From positions 97,423 through 161,422 of the forward strand of contig NZ_JAKREW010000010.1 in NCBI RefSeq assembly GCF_022347545.1: a stretch of 64,000 bases of DNA. Reading direction: 5' to 3'. This stretch comes from Terribium retamae (GTDB lineage Bacteria > Pseudomonadota > Alphaproteobacteria > Rhizobiales > Rhizobiaceae). How positions within the stretch are numbered: the first letter of the stretch is position 1; each line of letters opens with the position of its first letter. Positions 32,899-40,597 of this stretch are shown piece by piece. The translations under genes and the position numbers were made by a program. The notes under the pieces are model-generated. The model did no database searches. It had not been told where the DNA came from and worked only from the letters and a program-made list of their open reading frames with translations.

Positions 32899-33710
32899 CT
32901 GTTTCGGTGCGGATCGACCAGGCGAGCGTCGAGGCCACAGACCTGCCGCTGATGTCGGTCAGGTCGGTGAGCAAGTTCTACGGTCAGCGCATTGGCTGCG
33001 CCGATGTCGACTTCGACATCTGGCCCGGCGAAGTGCTAGCGATCGTGGGTGAATCCGGCTCAGGCAAGACGACGCTGCTGAACTGCATATCCACGCGCCT
33101 GACCCCAACGGCAGGCACGGTGTCCTATAGGATGCGCGATGGCGAGATGCGCGATCTCTATGGGTTGGGAGAAGCCGAGCGCCGCCTGCTGCTGCGCACC
33201 GATTGGGGCTTCGTTCATCAGAACCCCGCCGACGGCCTGCGCATGACGGTTTCGGCCGGAGCCAATGTCGGCGAGCGGCTGATGGCGGTCGGAGACCGCC
33301 ACTACGGCAAGATCCGCGCCACCGCAACCGACTGGCTCGGCCGTGTCGAGATCGATGCCGACCGTATTGACGACCAGCCACGCGCTTTCTCCGGGGGCAT
33401 GCGGCAGCGCCTGCAGATCGCGCGCAATCTGGTCACCGCACCACGCCTTGTCTTCATGGACGAGCCCACCGGCGGTCTCGACGTGTCGGTGCAGGCGCGT
33501 CTGCTCGATCTGCTGCGCGGTCTGGTTCACGATCTCGGCCTCGCCGTCATCATCGTCACGCACGATCTGGCCGTCGCGCGCCTGCTGTCGCACCGCATGA
33601 TGGTGATGAAGGACGGCCGGGTGATCGAACACGGGCTGACCGACCGTCTGCTCGACGATCCGCAGGCTCCCTACACGCAACTGCTTGTTTCTTCGATCCT
33701 GCAAGTCTGA
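32895..33710 (+). CDS. phnK: PhnK, C-P lyase-associated ABC-type ATPase
   Basis: A 271-residue ABC ATPase with Walker A GESGSGKTT, signature FSGGMRQRLQIARNL and Walker B LVFMDEPTGGLD. PhnK docks on the PhnGHIJ core rather than on a transporter. The ATG (MTVSVRIDQ) overlaps the phnJ stop; a longer open frame starting inside phnJ is not used. Confidence 0.95.
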   Translation: MTVSVRIDQASVEATDLPLMSVRSVSKFYGQRIGCADVDFDIWPGEVLAIVGESGSGKTTLLNCISTRLTPTAGTVSYRMRDGEMRDLYGLGEAERRLLLRTDWGFVHQNPADGLRMTVSAGANVGERLMAVGDRHYGKIRATATDWLGRVEIDADRIDDQPRAFSGGMRQRLQIARNLVTAPRLVFMDEPTGGLDVSVQARLLDLLRGLVHDLGLAVIIVTHDLAVARLLSHRMMVMKDGRVIEHGLTDRLLDDPQAPYTQLLVSSILQV

Positions 33711-33719
33711 GGCGCGATC

Positions 33720-34427
33720 ATGGCTCCTGTTCTCATCGTTTACGGTCTTGCCAAGACCTTCACCATGCATCTGCGCGGCGGCATAGAATTGCCGGTGATC
33801 GTGGATGCGGCCTTCGCGCTGGAAGGCGGAAAATGCGCCGTGCTCGGAGGCCCCTCCGGTGCCGGCAAGAGCTCTATCCTCAAGATGCTCTACGGCAACT
33901 ACGCCGTGAATGAAGGCAGGATCGAGATCCTGCATCGCGGTGAGATGGTCGACCTGGCTTCCGCTGCCCCACGCAGGGTGCTTGAGATCCGCCGCGAGAC
34001 GATTGGCTATGTCAGTCAGTTCCTGCGCGTCGTGCCGCGTGTCAGCGCGCTCGACATCGTTGCCGAGCCGCTGGTTGAGCGTGGCACTAATCGCAACGCG
34101 GCTGCGGACAAGGCCCGCGAATTGTTGAGCCGTCTCAACCTGCCCGAGCGCCTGTGGGCCTTGCCGCCCGCCACCTTCTCAGGTGGCGAACAGCAGCGCG
34201 TCAACATCGCGCGCGGTTTCATCACCAGCCATCCCGTGCTGCTGCTCGACGAGCCGACGGCGTCGCTCGACGCCACCAACCGCGCCGTCGTCGTCGAGAT
34301 GATCGAAGAGAAGAAGCGGGCTGGCGTTGCCTTGCTTGGCATCTTTCACGATGCCGATGTGCGCAATGCGGTAGCTGACATCGTCATCGACGTCACCGGC
34401 TTCGCGCCGGACCGGAAGGCGGCCTGA
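33720..34427 (+). CDS. phnL: PhnL, C-P lyase-associated ABC-type ATPase
   Basis: A 235-residue ABC ATPase with Walker A GGPSGAGKSS, signature FSGGEQQRVNIARGF and Walker B VLLLDEPTASLD. The opening LAKTFTMHLRGGIELPV is the PhnL hallmark. It is needed for the nucleosidase step together with PhnGHI. It is spaced by 9 bases from phnK and 2 bases from the transferase. Confidence 0.95.
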   Translation: MAPVLIVYGLAKTFTMHLRGGIELPVIVDAAFALEGGKCAVLGGPSGAGKSSILKMLYGNYAVNEGRIEILHRGEMVDLASAAPRRVLEIRRETIGYVSQFLRVVPRVSALDIVAEPLVERGTNRNAAADKARELLSRLNLPERLWALPPATFSGGEQQRVNIARGFITSHPVLLLDEPTASLDATNRAVVVEMIEEKKRAGVALLGIFHDADVRNAVADIVIDVTGFAPDRKAA

Positions 34428-34429
34428 CC

Positions 34430-35128
34430 ATGCCGCGTCTTTCCGAAACTCCCTTTGTCGATCCAACCGCGCGCCTCGAGAACTGCACACTCGGCCGCTA
34501 CACGGAAGTGACCGAGGGCTGCCGCCTCACCGAGACGGAGCTCGGCGATTATTCCTACATCATGCCGAACGGCCAGACCTGGTGCGTCACCATCGGCAAG
34601 TTCGCCAACATCGCCGCCTCCGTGCGCATCAACGCCACCAACCATCCGATGTCGCGCGCCACGTTGCATCACTTCACCTATCGCGCCGGCGACTATTTCG
34701 AGGACGCCGCGCATGAGGACGATTTCTTTGCCGCACGCCGTGCCAATCGTGTCGTTGTCGGTCACGACACCTGGATCGGGCATGGCGTCACCATCCTGCC
34801 CGGCGTGACGATCGGCGATGGTGCGGTCGTCGGTTCTGGCGCCGTCGTCACCAAGGATGTCGAACCCTATACGATCGTCGCCGGTGTGCCGGCCAAGTTC
34901 ATGCGCCGCCGCTTTGAGCCAAGGGTTGCCGAGCGCATGCAGGCGCTGGCCTGGTGGGATTGGGATCACGTCAGCCTGCGCGCTTCGCTCGACGATTTCC
35001 GCAATCTGACCGCCGAGGCATTCCTGGAGCGCTACGAAGGCCGGCCGGCCGGCGCAATATCGGTGAATGGTCACACAGCTGACATGAACGGTACATCCGA
35101 CCGTCATCGACAAGCAGTAACCGGATAA
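34430..35128 (+). CDS. Phosphonate-cluster hexapeptide acetyltransferase-like protein
   Basis: A 232-residue left-handed beta-helix protein. Hexapeptide repeats are visible from residue 15 (LENCTLGRYTEVTEGCRL) to about 165 (HGVTILPGVTIGDGAVVGSG), ending in AGVPAKFMRRRF. It matches the transferase family that accompanies rhizobial C-P lyase operons and may acetylate aminophosphonates, as PhnO does in E. coli; this is inference. Its last 17 codons contain Pho-box-like repeats that probably drive phnC. Confidence 0.9.
   Translation: MPRLSETPFVDPTARLENCTLGRYTEVTEGCRLTETELGDYSYIMPNGQTWCVTIGKFANIAASVRINATNHPMSRATLHHFTYRAGDYFEDAAHEDDFFAARRANRVVVGHDTWIGHGVTILPGVTIGDGAVVGSGAVVTKDVEPYTIVAGVPAKFMRRRFEPRVAERMQALAWWDWDHVSLRASLDDFRNLTAEAFLERYEGRPAGAISVNGHTADMNGTSDRHRQAVTG
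35079..35107 (+). promoter_or_regulatory. Threefold Pho-box-like array upstream of phnC
   Basis: Three 7-base units at exact 11-base spacing: CTGACAT, GGTACAT, CCGTCAT. Against CTGTCAT they match 6, 4 and 6 of 7 positions. The array lies in the 3' end of the transferase gene, about 150 bases before phnC, and suggests an internal PhoB-dependent promoter for phnCDE. Confidence 0.55.
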
Positions 35129-35254
35129 CGAATTCCGGCTGGGCGTCGCGGCCTTGCCGGTCGCGGTCGCATGTCCGGACAAGCCGAGCAAAACGCGTCC
35201 ATCGACGAACCACTCAATTGGCTGGGGCCAAAGCCCAAACCAGGGAGCGATTTC

Positions 35255-36106
35255 ATGAACGCCATCACCATACGCAACCTGTCGAAGAATTTCGGCAAGA
35301 AACGCGCACTCGATAATGTCAGCCTCGACATCGCCAAGGGGGAGATGGTTGCGCTGATCGGCGCCTCCGGCTCCGGCAAGAGCACGCTGTTGCGTCACAT
35401 CTGCGGGTTGGAGACCGGACAGACAGGTTCCAGCACGATCGAGATCTTCGGCGCCAGCCTGCAGAACAATGGCCGGCTGTCGGGCGGCGCACGCGATCTT
35501 CGGCGCAACATCGGCGTGATCTTCCAGCAATTCAATCTGGTCAGCCGGCTGTCGGTGCTATCCAACGTCCTGATCGGCAATCTCGGCCGGATCCCGGTGT
35601 GGCGCGGCACGCTCGGACTGTTCAGCGCCGAGGAAAAGCGGCTCGCCCGCGAGGCGCTGGCCAAGGTCGGCATTCCGGAAGTCGCCTGGCAGCGCGCTTC
35701 GACCCTCTCGGGAGGTCAGCAGCAGCGCGCGGCGATCGCCCGCACGCTGGTGCAGCGTTCAAATATCCTGCTCGCCGACGAGCCGATCGCTTCGCTCGAC
35801 CCGTCCTCGGCGCGCCGCGTCATGGAAGTGCTCGCCGGCGTCAACCGCGAAAACGGCATCACCTGCGTGGTGTCGCTGCATCAGGTCGAATATGCGCGCC
35901 GTTATTGCCCGCGCACCATCGCCTTGAAGGACGGTCGTGTCGTGTTCGACGGCCCGTCCTCCAGGCTTACCCACAGAACGCTGATCGAACTCTACGGCTC
36001 CAATTCCGAAGAGCTGATCCTGCCCGAGGCTGTTCCGGATTTCGTCCCCGATTATCCGGAACCTGCGACTGCCAAGAACCCGGACATGGCGCCGGCTTTC
36101 GCCTGA
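35255..36106 (+). CDS. phnC: PhnC, phosphonate ABC transporter ATPase
   Basis: A 283-residue importer ATPase with Walker A GASGSGKST, signature LSGGQQQRAAIARTL and Walker B ILLADEPIASLDP. The QFNLVSRLSVLSNVLIG segment is typical of PhnC. A Shine-Dalgarno (CAGGGAGCG) fixes the ATG (MNAITIRN). The 126-base gap before it, after the transferase gene, holds no other gene. Confidence 0.95.
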   Translation: MNAITIRNLSKNFGKKRALDNVSLDIAKGEMVALIGASGSGKSTLLRHICGLETGQTGSSTIEIFGASLQNNGRLSGGARDLRRNIGVIFQQFNLVSRLSVLSNVLIGNLGRIPVWRGTLGLFSAEEKRLAREALAKVGIPEVAWQRASTLSGGQQQRAAIARTLVQRSNILLADEPIASLDPSSARRVMEVLAGVNRENGITCVVSLHQVEYARRYCPRTIALKDGRVVFDGPSSRLTHRTLIELYGSNSEELILPEAVPDFVPDYPEPATAKNPDMAPAFA

Positions 36107-36132
36107 CCAGAAAACCAACAGGAGACGTTGAC

Positions 36133-37125
36133 ATGAACGCTATGCTCAAGGCCATCGCCGCCACGGCGATCGCCTTCACCCTCACCGGCGCCGCCTATGC
36201 CGAGGAGATCAACTTCGGCATCATCTCGACCGAGTCCCAGCAGAACCTCAAGCCGAAGTGGGAACCCTTCCTCGCCGACATGAAGAAGGAAACCGGCCTC
36301 GACGTGAAGCCGTTCTTCGCTTCGGACTATGCCGGTGTCATCGAAGGCATGCGTTTCGGCAAGGTGCAGATGGCCTGGTACGGCAACAAGTCGGCCATGG
36401 AAGCCGTCGATCGCGCCGATGGCGAGATCTTCGCCCAGACCGTCTCCGTTGACGGAAACCCTGGCTACTGGTCGCTGATCCTGGCTCCGAAGGACAGCAA
36501 GCTCAACACGGTCGAAGACCTGCTGAAGTGCGACAAGACCCTGAACTTCGGTCTCGGCGATCCGAACTCGACCTCGGGTTACCTGGTTCCGACCACCTTC
36601 GTCTTCGCGGCCAACAAGGTCGATCCGAAGAACTGCTTCAAGGCGGTCACCAATGCCAATCACGAGACCAACGCCATGGCCGTTGCCAACGGCCAGCTCG
36701 ACGCGGCCGCCAACAACACCGAGAACATGGCGCTCATCGAGAAAAACCAGCCGGAAGCCTTCGCCAAGATCAAGGTGATCTGGAAGTCGCCGCTGATCCC
36801 GTCCGACCCGCTCGTTTGGCGCAAGGACCTGCCACAGGAAACCAAGGACAAGCTGAAGAACTTCGTCCTGAATTACGGCACCGACAAGTCGAAGGGCGAC
36901 GTCGCCAAGGAAAAGGAAATCCTCGCCGGTCTGCAGTGGGCGCCGTTCCGTCCTTCCGACAATGACCAGTTGCTGCCGATCCGCGTGATGGAACTGGCCA
37001 AGGCCCAGGCCAAGGTGGAAGCCGACGCCAATCTTTCGGAAGCCGACAAGAAGGCCAAGATCGAGAAGATCGAAGCCGAAAAGGCCGGCTACGAAGCCAA
37101 GATCAAGGCCAAGGGCCAGAGCTGA
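36133..37125 (+). CDS. phnD: PhnD, phosphonate-binding periplasmic protein
   Basis: A 330-residue binding protein with a signal peptide (MNAMLKAIAATAIAFTLTGAAYA). The fold begins INFGIISTESQQNLKPKWEP and contains FFASDYAGVIEGMRFGKVQ and GDPNSTSGYLVP, which line the phosphonate pocket in the family. The last 50 residues are a Lys/Ala/Glu-rich helix (KAQAKVEADANLSEADKKAK). It captures phosphonates for PhnCE. Confidence 0.95.
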   Translation: MNAMLKAIAATAIAFTLTGAAYAEEINFGIISTESQQNLKPKWEPFLADMKKETGLDVKPFFASDYAGVIEGMRFGKVQMAWYGNKSAMEAVDRADGEIFAQTVSVDGNPGYWSLILAPKDSKLNTVEDLLKCDKTLNFGLGDPNSTSGYLVPTTFVFAANKVDPKNCFKAVTNANHETNAMAVANGQLDAAANNTENMALIEKNQPEAFAKIKVIWKSPLIPSDPLVWRKDLPQETKDKLKNFVLNYGTDKSKGDVAKEKEILAGLQWAPFRPSDNDQLLPIRVMELAKAQAKVEADANLSEADKKAKIEKIEAEKAGYEAKIKAKGQS

Positions 37126-37141
37126 TCGGTCTGCCATTCCG

Positions 37142-37332
37142 GTGCGTCCTTCGAGGCTCGCCCGCGGTAGGATTGACCTTTCGGTCCACCTTGTCGCGGG
37201 CTCGCACCTCAGGATGAGGACCGCCGGCACAAATGATCCTCATCCCGAGGCGTTCGCATCTCGGGGTGAGAACCACCGGCACAAACGGTCCTCATCCTGA
37301 GGTGCTCGCGGAGCGAGCCTCGAAGGACGCAC
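37142..37332. repeat. Long inverted-repeat element between phnD and phnE
   Basis: A perfect 19-base inverted repeat (37142-37160 and 37314-37332, GTGCGTCCTTCGAGGCTCG and its complement) encloses two imperfect tandem units of about 52 bases starting near 37208 and 37260. Each contains the core CCGGCACAAA flanked by CTCATCC-type sequence. The element would fold into a large hairpin within the phn transcript. It looks like a dispersed rhizobial intergenic repeat. Confidence 0.8.
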
Positions 37333-37350
37333 GGATAGAAGAGAGCGACG

Positions 37351-38169
37351 ATGACCCAAACGACGCATATCGGTGAGACCGACAAGCCACGCCCGGAGAT
37401 CGGGCGTGATTGGACCCGTGATGCCTGGACGGCCGTCACCTGGATCGGCCTGGCCCTGCTCCTGATCTGGAGCTGGGCGCCGGCCGAGATGTTCCGCTGG
37501 ACCTACCTCTTCACCGATGCCGGCAACATGGCGCAATACGCCGCCGGCTTCTCGCATCCGAACTTCGGGGAAGGGCGCTACTACCTGCAGGAGATGTTGG
37601 TCACGATCCAGATCGCGCTGTGGGGTACCTTCCTGGCGGCTGTCCTGGCGGTTCCGTTCGGCATCCTGTCGGCGTCGAACATGGCGCCATGGTACATCGT
37701 CCAGCCGGTTCGTCGCTTGATGGACCTGTTCCGCTCCATCCATGAACTCGTCTATGCGGTGCTGTTCGTCGTCGCGGTCGGCCTTGGGCCCTTTGCCGGC
37801 GTCATGGCACTGTTCATCCATACCACCGGCATCCTGGCCAAGCTGTTCTCCGAGGCCGTCGAAGCGATCGATCCGCGCCCCGTGGAAGCGATCCGCGCCA
37901 CCGGTGCGACACGCCTGCAGGAGGTGATCTTCGGCGTGGTGCCGCAGGTGCTGCCGCTGTGGATGTCCTATGCGCTTTACCGCTTCGAATCCAACGTGCG
38001 TGCCGCCACCGTGCTCGGTGTCATCGGCGCCGGCGGCATCGGCCAGGTGCTGTTCGAGTCGATCCGCGGCTTCTATTACCCTGAAGCCGCTGCAATGCTC
38101 ATCATCATGCTGGTCACGGTGTCGTTGATCGACGTCATCTCGCAGCAGCTGCGAAAGCTGTTCCTGTGA
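37351..38169 (+). CDS. phnE: PhnE, phosphonate ABC transporter permease
   Basis: A 272-residue permease with about six membrane helices and the family loop EAIDPRPVEAIRATGATRLQEV that contacts the ATPase. Only one phnE is present; many rhizobia have two, so this one probably works as a homodimer. It is separated from phnD by the 191-base repeat element and overlaps the DUF1045 gene (TGATG). Confidence 0.94.
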   Translation: MTQTTHIGETDKPRPEIGRDWTRDAWTAVTWIGLALLLIWSWAPAEMFRWTYLFTDAGNMAQYAAGFSHPNFGEGRYYLQEMLVTIQIALWGTFLAAVLAVPFGILSASNMAPWYIVQPVRRLMDLFRSIHELVYAVLFVVAVGLGPFAGVMALFIHTTGILAKLFSEAVEAIDPRPVEAIRATGATRLQEVIFGVVPQVLPLWMSYALYRFESNVRAATVLGVIGAGGIGQVLFESIRGFYYPEAAAMLIIMLVTVSLIDVISQQLRKLFL

Positions 38170-38876
38170 TGCGCTACGCGGTCTATTTCACGCCTTCCGA
38201 GGACGACCCGCTGACCAAGGCGGCGGCCAACTGGCTCGGTCGCGATGCCTTTTCGGGCGAATTGCTTGCCGCGCCGTCATTCGATGGTTTGCCGGCTGCG
38301 GAGATTTCCAGGCTGACCGGCGAACCGCGCCGTTACGGCTTCCATGCCACGATCGTCGCCCCGTTCCGCCTTGCGGATGGAGTGGGCCTAGCCGAGCTGG
38401 AGGAAAGTTTCGATCGGTTCTGCGCCAAGACCGCGCCGTTCTTCATCGGAGGATTGCGGATCGGACAGTTGGGCTCATTCCTCGCGCTGCTGCCGATGGA
38501 AACGGAATACCAGCTTTCCGCCTTTGCTGCCGATGCCGTTCTGCATTTCGCCCCGGTGCGGGCCGCGCTCACCGAAGCCGAGATCGCGCGCCGCGATCCG
38601 TCGAAGCTCACCACGCGCCAGACCGCCTATCTCAGGCGCCATGGCTACCCCTTCGTCATGGACGAGTTCCGTTTCCACATGACGCTGAGCGAGCGCCTGC
38701 CGGAAGAGACTCTGGCACGGGTGAAGCCGGCGCTGGAGCGCCGCTTCGAGGCGTTCACCGGGCGTCCGTTCGCCATCGACGGCCTTGCGCTGTTCATCGA
38801 GCGCGAGCCGGGCGCGCCCTTCACCGTGCATTCCTATCGGCCATTGCGGCCACTTGAAGCCAGAAAGTCTGCCTGA
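38169..38876 (+). CDS. DUF1045, phosphonate-operon 2H phosphoesterase-like protein
   Basis: A 235-residue protein of the phosphonate-operon DUF1045 family. It shows the two H-x-T motifs of the 2H phosphoesterase fold: HATIVAPF near residue 57 and HMTLSE near residue 174. C-P lyase yields 5-phosphoribosyl 1,2-cyclic phosphate, which E. coli opens with PhnP. No PhnP is in this operon, so this protein may do that step; this is inference from motif and position. Confidence 0.85.
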   Translation: MRYAVYFTPSEDDPLTKAAANWLGRDAFSGELLAAPSFDGLPAAEISRLTGEPRRYGFHATIVAPFRLADGVGLAELEESFDRFCAKTAPFFIGGLRIGQLGSFLALLPMETEYQLSAFAADAVLHFAPVRAALTEAEIARRDPSKLTTRQTAYLRRHGYPFVMDEFRFHMTLSERLPEETLARVKPALERRFEAFTGRPFAIDGLALFIEREPGAPFTVHSYRPLRPLEARKSA

Positions 38877-38877
38877 G

Positions 38878-40017
38878 ATGTCCCAAGAGATCGTCCTGAA
38901 AAATGCCCGCCTCGTCCTCGAGAAGGAGATCGTCAACGGATCGATACTGTTTCGCGACGGCAAGATTGCGGCGATCGACAGCGGTGCTGCGGCGACCGGC
39001 GAAGATTGCGAGGGCGACTATGTGGTGCCCGGCCTCGTCGAGCTCCATACCGATCATCTCGAGGCCCACTATTCGCCGCGCCCCGGTGTGCGCTGGGACT
39101 CGATCGCTGCTTTGCAGGCACATGATGCACAGGTGGTGGCTTCGGGTATAACCACCGTCTTCGACTGCCTGCGTCTGGGTTCCGACGAGGATGGCGGTTT
39201 CCAGAAGGGCGAAATGCGCGCCATCGCCGACGCCATCGAGGTCGCCGTCGCCGAGGACCGGCTACGCGCCAGCCATCTCATTCACCTGCGCTGCGAGGTC
39301 TCGGCGGCCGACGTGCTCGACCAGTACGAAGATTTCAAGACCGATGGTTTCGTGCGGCTTGCCTCCCTGATGGACCATGCGCCAGGCCAGCGTCAGTTCC
39401 AGACGCTGGAGCAGTACGCGCTCTACTACAAGACCAAGCGCGGACTGGACGACGCGGCCTTCGAGCGCTTCATGGCCAAGCGTGTCGCCGCTTCGCAGAA
39501 ATATTCCGCCGGCCACCGCAAGACCATTGTGGAGGCCTGCAGCGAACGTGGCATCGCACTCGCCAGCCATGATGATGCAACGGTCGAGCATGTCGAGGAA
39601 TCGATCGCTTTCGGCGTGAAGCTGGCCGAGTTCCCGACCAGCATGGAAGCGGCCAGGGCTTCGCATGAGGCCGGCATCTCTGTGATGATGGGTGCTCCGA
39701 ACATCGTGCGCGGCAAATCCCATTCCGGCAACATCGCGGCGAGGGAACTCGCCGAGGCCGGTGTGCTCGATGTGCTCTCGTCCGACTATGTGCCGTTCAG
39801 CCTGATGCAGGCGCCGTTCATCCTGGCCGACGGGCCTGAGGGCAGGCCGCTCAACGAGACGATCAAGTTGGTCACCACCGCGCCCGCGCGCACGGTCGGT
39901 TTGACCGACCGTGGTCGCATCGCGCCAGGTTTGCGCGGCGACGTCGTACGGGTGCGCCACACCAAGGGTGTTCCGGTCGTACGTTCCGTCTGGCGCGAGG
40001 GCCGTCGCGTTGCCTGA
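38878..40017 (+). CDS. phnM: PhnM, alpha-D-ribose 1-methylphosphonate 5-triphosphate diphosphatase
   Basis: A 379-residue amidohydrolase that removes pyrophosphate from the ribosyl phosphonate triphosphate. The metal motif HTDHLE and the PRPGVRWDS segment are near residues 59-78. SHDDATVEHVEE and MMGAPNIVRGKSHSGN are family signatures. It begins one base after the DUF1045 stop. Confidence 0.95.
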   Translation: MSQEIVLKNARLVLEKEIVNGSILFRDGKIAAIDSGAAATGEDCEGDYVVPGLVELHTDHLEAHYSPRPGVRWDSIAALQAHDAQVVASGITTVFDCLRLGSDEDGGFQKGEMRAIADAIEVAVAEDRLRASHLIHLRCEVSAADVLDQYEDFKTDGFVRLASLMDHAPGQRQFQTLEQYALYYKTKRGLDDAAFERFMAKRVAASQKYSAGHRKTIVEACSERGIALASHDDATVEHVEESIAFGVKLAEFPTSMEAARASHEAGISVMMGAPNIVRGKSHSGNIAARELAEAGVLDVLSSDYVPFSLMQAPFILADGPEGRPLNETIKLVTTAPARTVGLTDRGRIAPGLRGDVVRVRHTKGVPVVRSVWREGRRVA

Positions 40018-40582
40018 TGCAGGTCTGCAAGGCACGCTCGTTGTCGTGGTTGGCCCGAGCGGCGCCGGCAAGGACAGTGTGATCGGTTATGCGCGCGAGC
40101 GCTTGGCCGATCGAAACGACATCCTGTTCGTGCGCCGCATCGTCACGCGCGAGGCGGCGGCTCATGCTGAGGATCATGACAGTCTCAGCGAAGCCGCCTT
40201 CGACGAGGCCAGGAAGGAAGGCGGTTTCGCCGTCAGCTGGCAGGCGAACGGGCTGAGCTATGCCTTGCCGTACAGCACCATGGAGCATGTCAACCGCGGT
40301 GGCACTGCGATCGCCAATGGCTCGCGCGGTGCCATCGACGACATCCGCGCTGCCTTTACCAACGTCATTGTGGTGGGCTTGACCGCCAGGCCCGAGATCA
40401 TCGCGGCCAGGCTTTCGGCCCGCGGGCGGGAGACCGCTGAAGAGATCGGCCGCCGCGTCGAGCGGGGCCTGAAGCTCGGCGCCTATGGCCAGGATATCAC
40501 CATCGACAACAGCGCCGAGCTTCGGATGGCCGGCGACGCGCTGATGTCGATCATCACCGGCCGGCTTTCGCTTGCATCGTGA
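40010..40582 (+). CDS. phnN: PhnN, ribose 1,5-bisphosphokinase
   Basis: A 190-residue guanylate-kinase-like protein that makes PRPP from ribose 1,5-bisphosphate, finishing the C-P lyase pathway. The P-loop is GPSGAGKDSV; RIVTREA, NGLSYALP and NGSRGAI follow as in the family. No ATG fits; I chose a TTG that overlaps the phnM stop and has GAGGG upstream. The exact start is uncertain by a few codons. Confidence 0.9.
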   Translation: MPDAGLQGTLVVVVGPSGAGKDSVIGYARERLADRNDILFVRRIVTREAAAHAEDHDSLSEAAFDEARKEGGFAVSWQANGLSYALPYSTMEHVNRGGTAIANGSRGAIDDIRAAFTNVIVVGLTARPEIIAARLSARGRETAEEIGRRVERGLKLGAYGQDITIDNSAELRMAGDALMSIITGRLSLAS

Positions 40583-40597
40583 GCAGCGTGGCAGGCG

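Noticed and set aside
37207..37310. Two tandem units of about 52 bases that might suggest a CRISPR or iteron array.
   Set aside because: There are only two imperfect copies, without spacers or cas genes, and they lie inside an inverted-repeat element.
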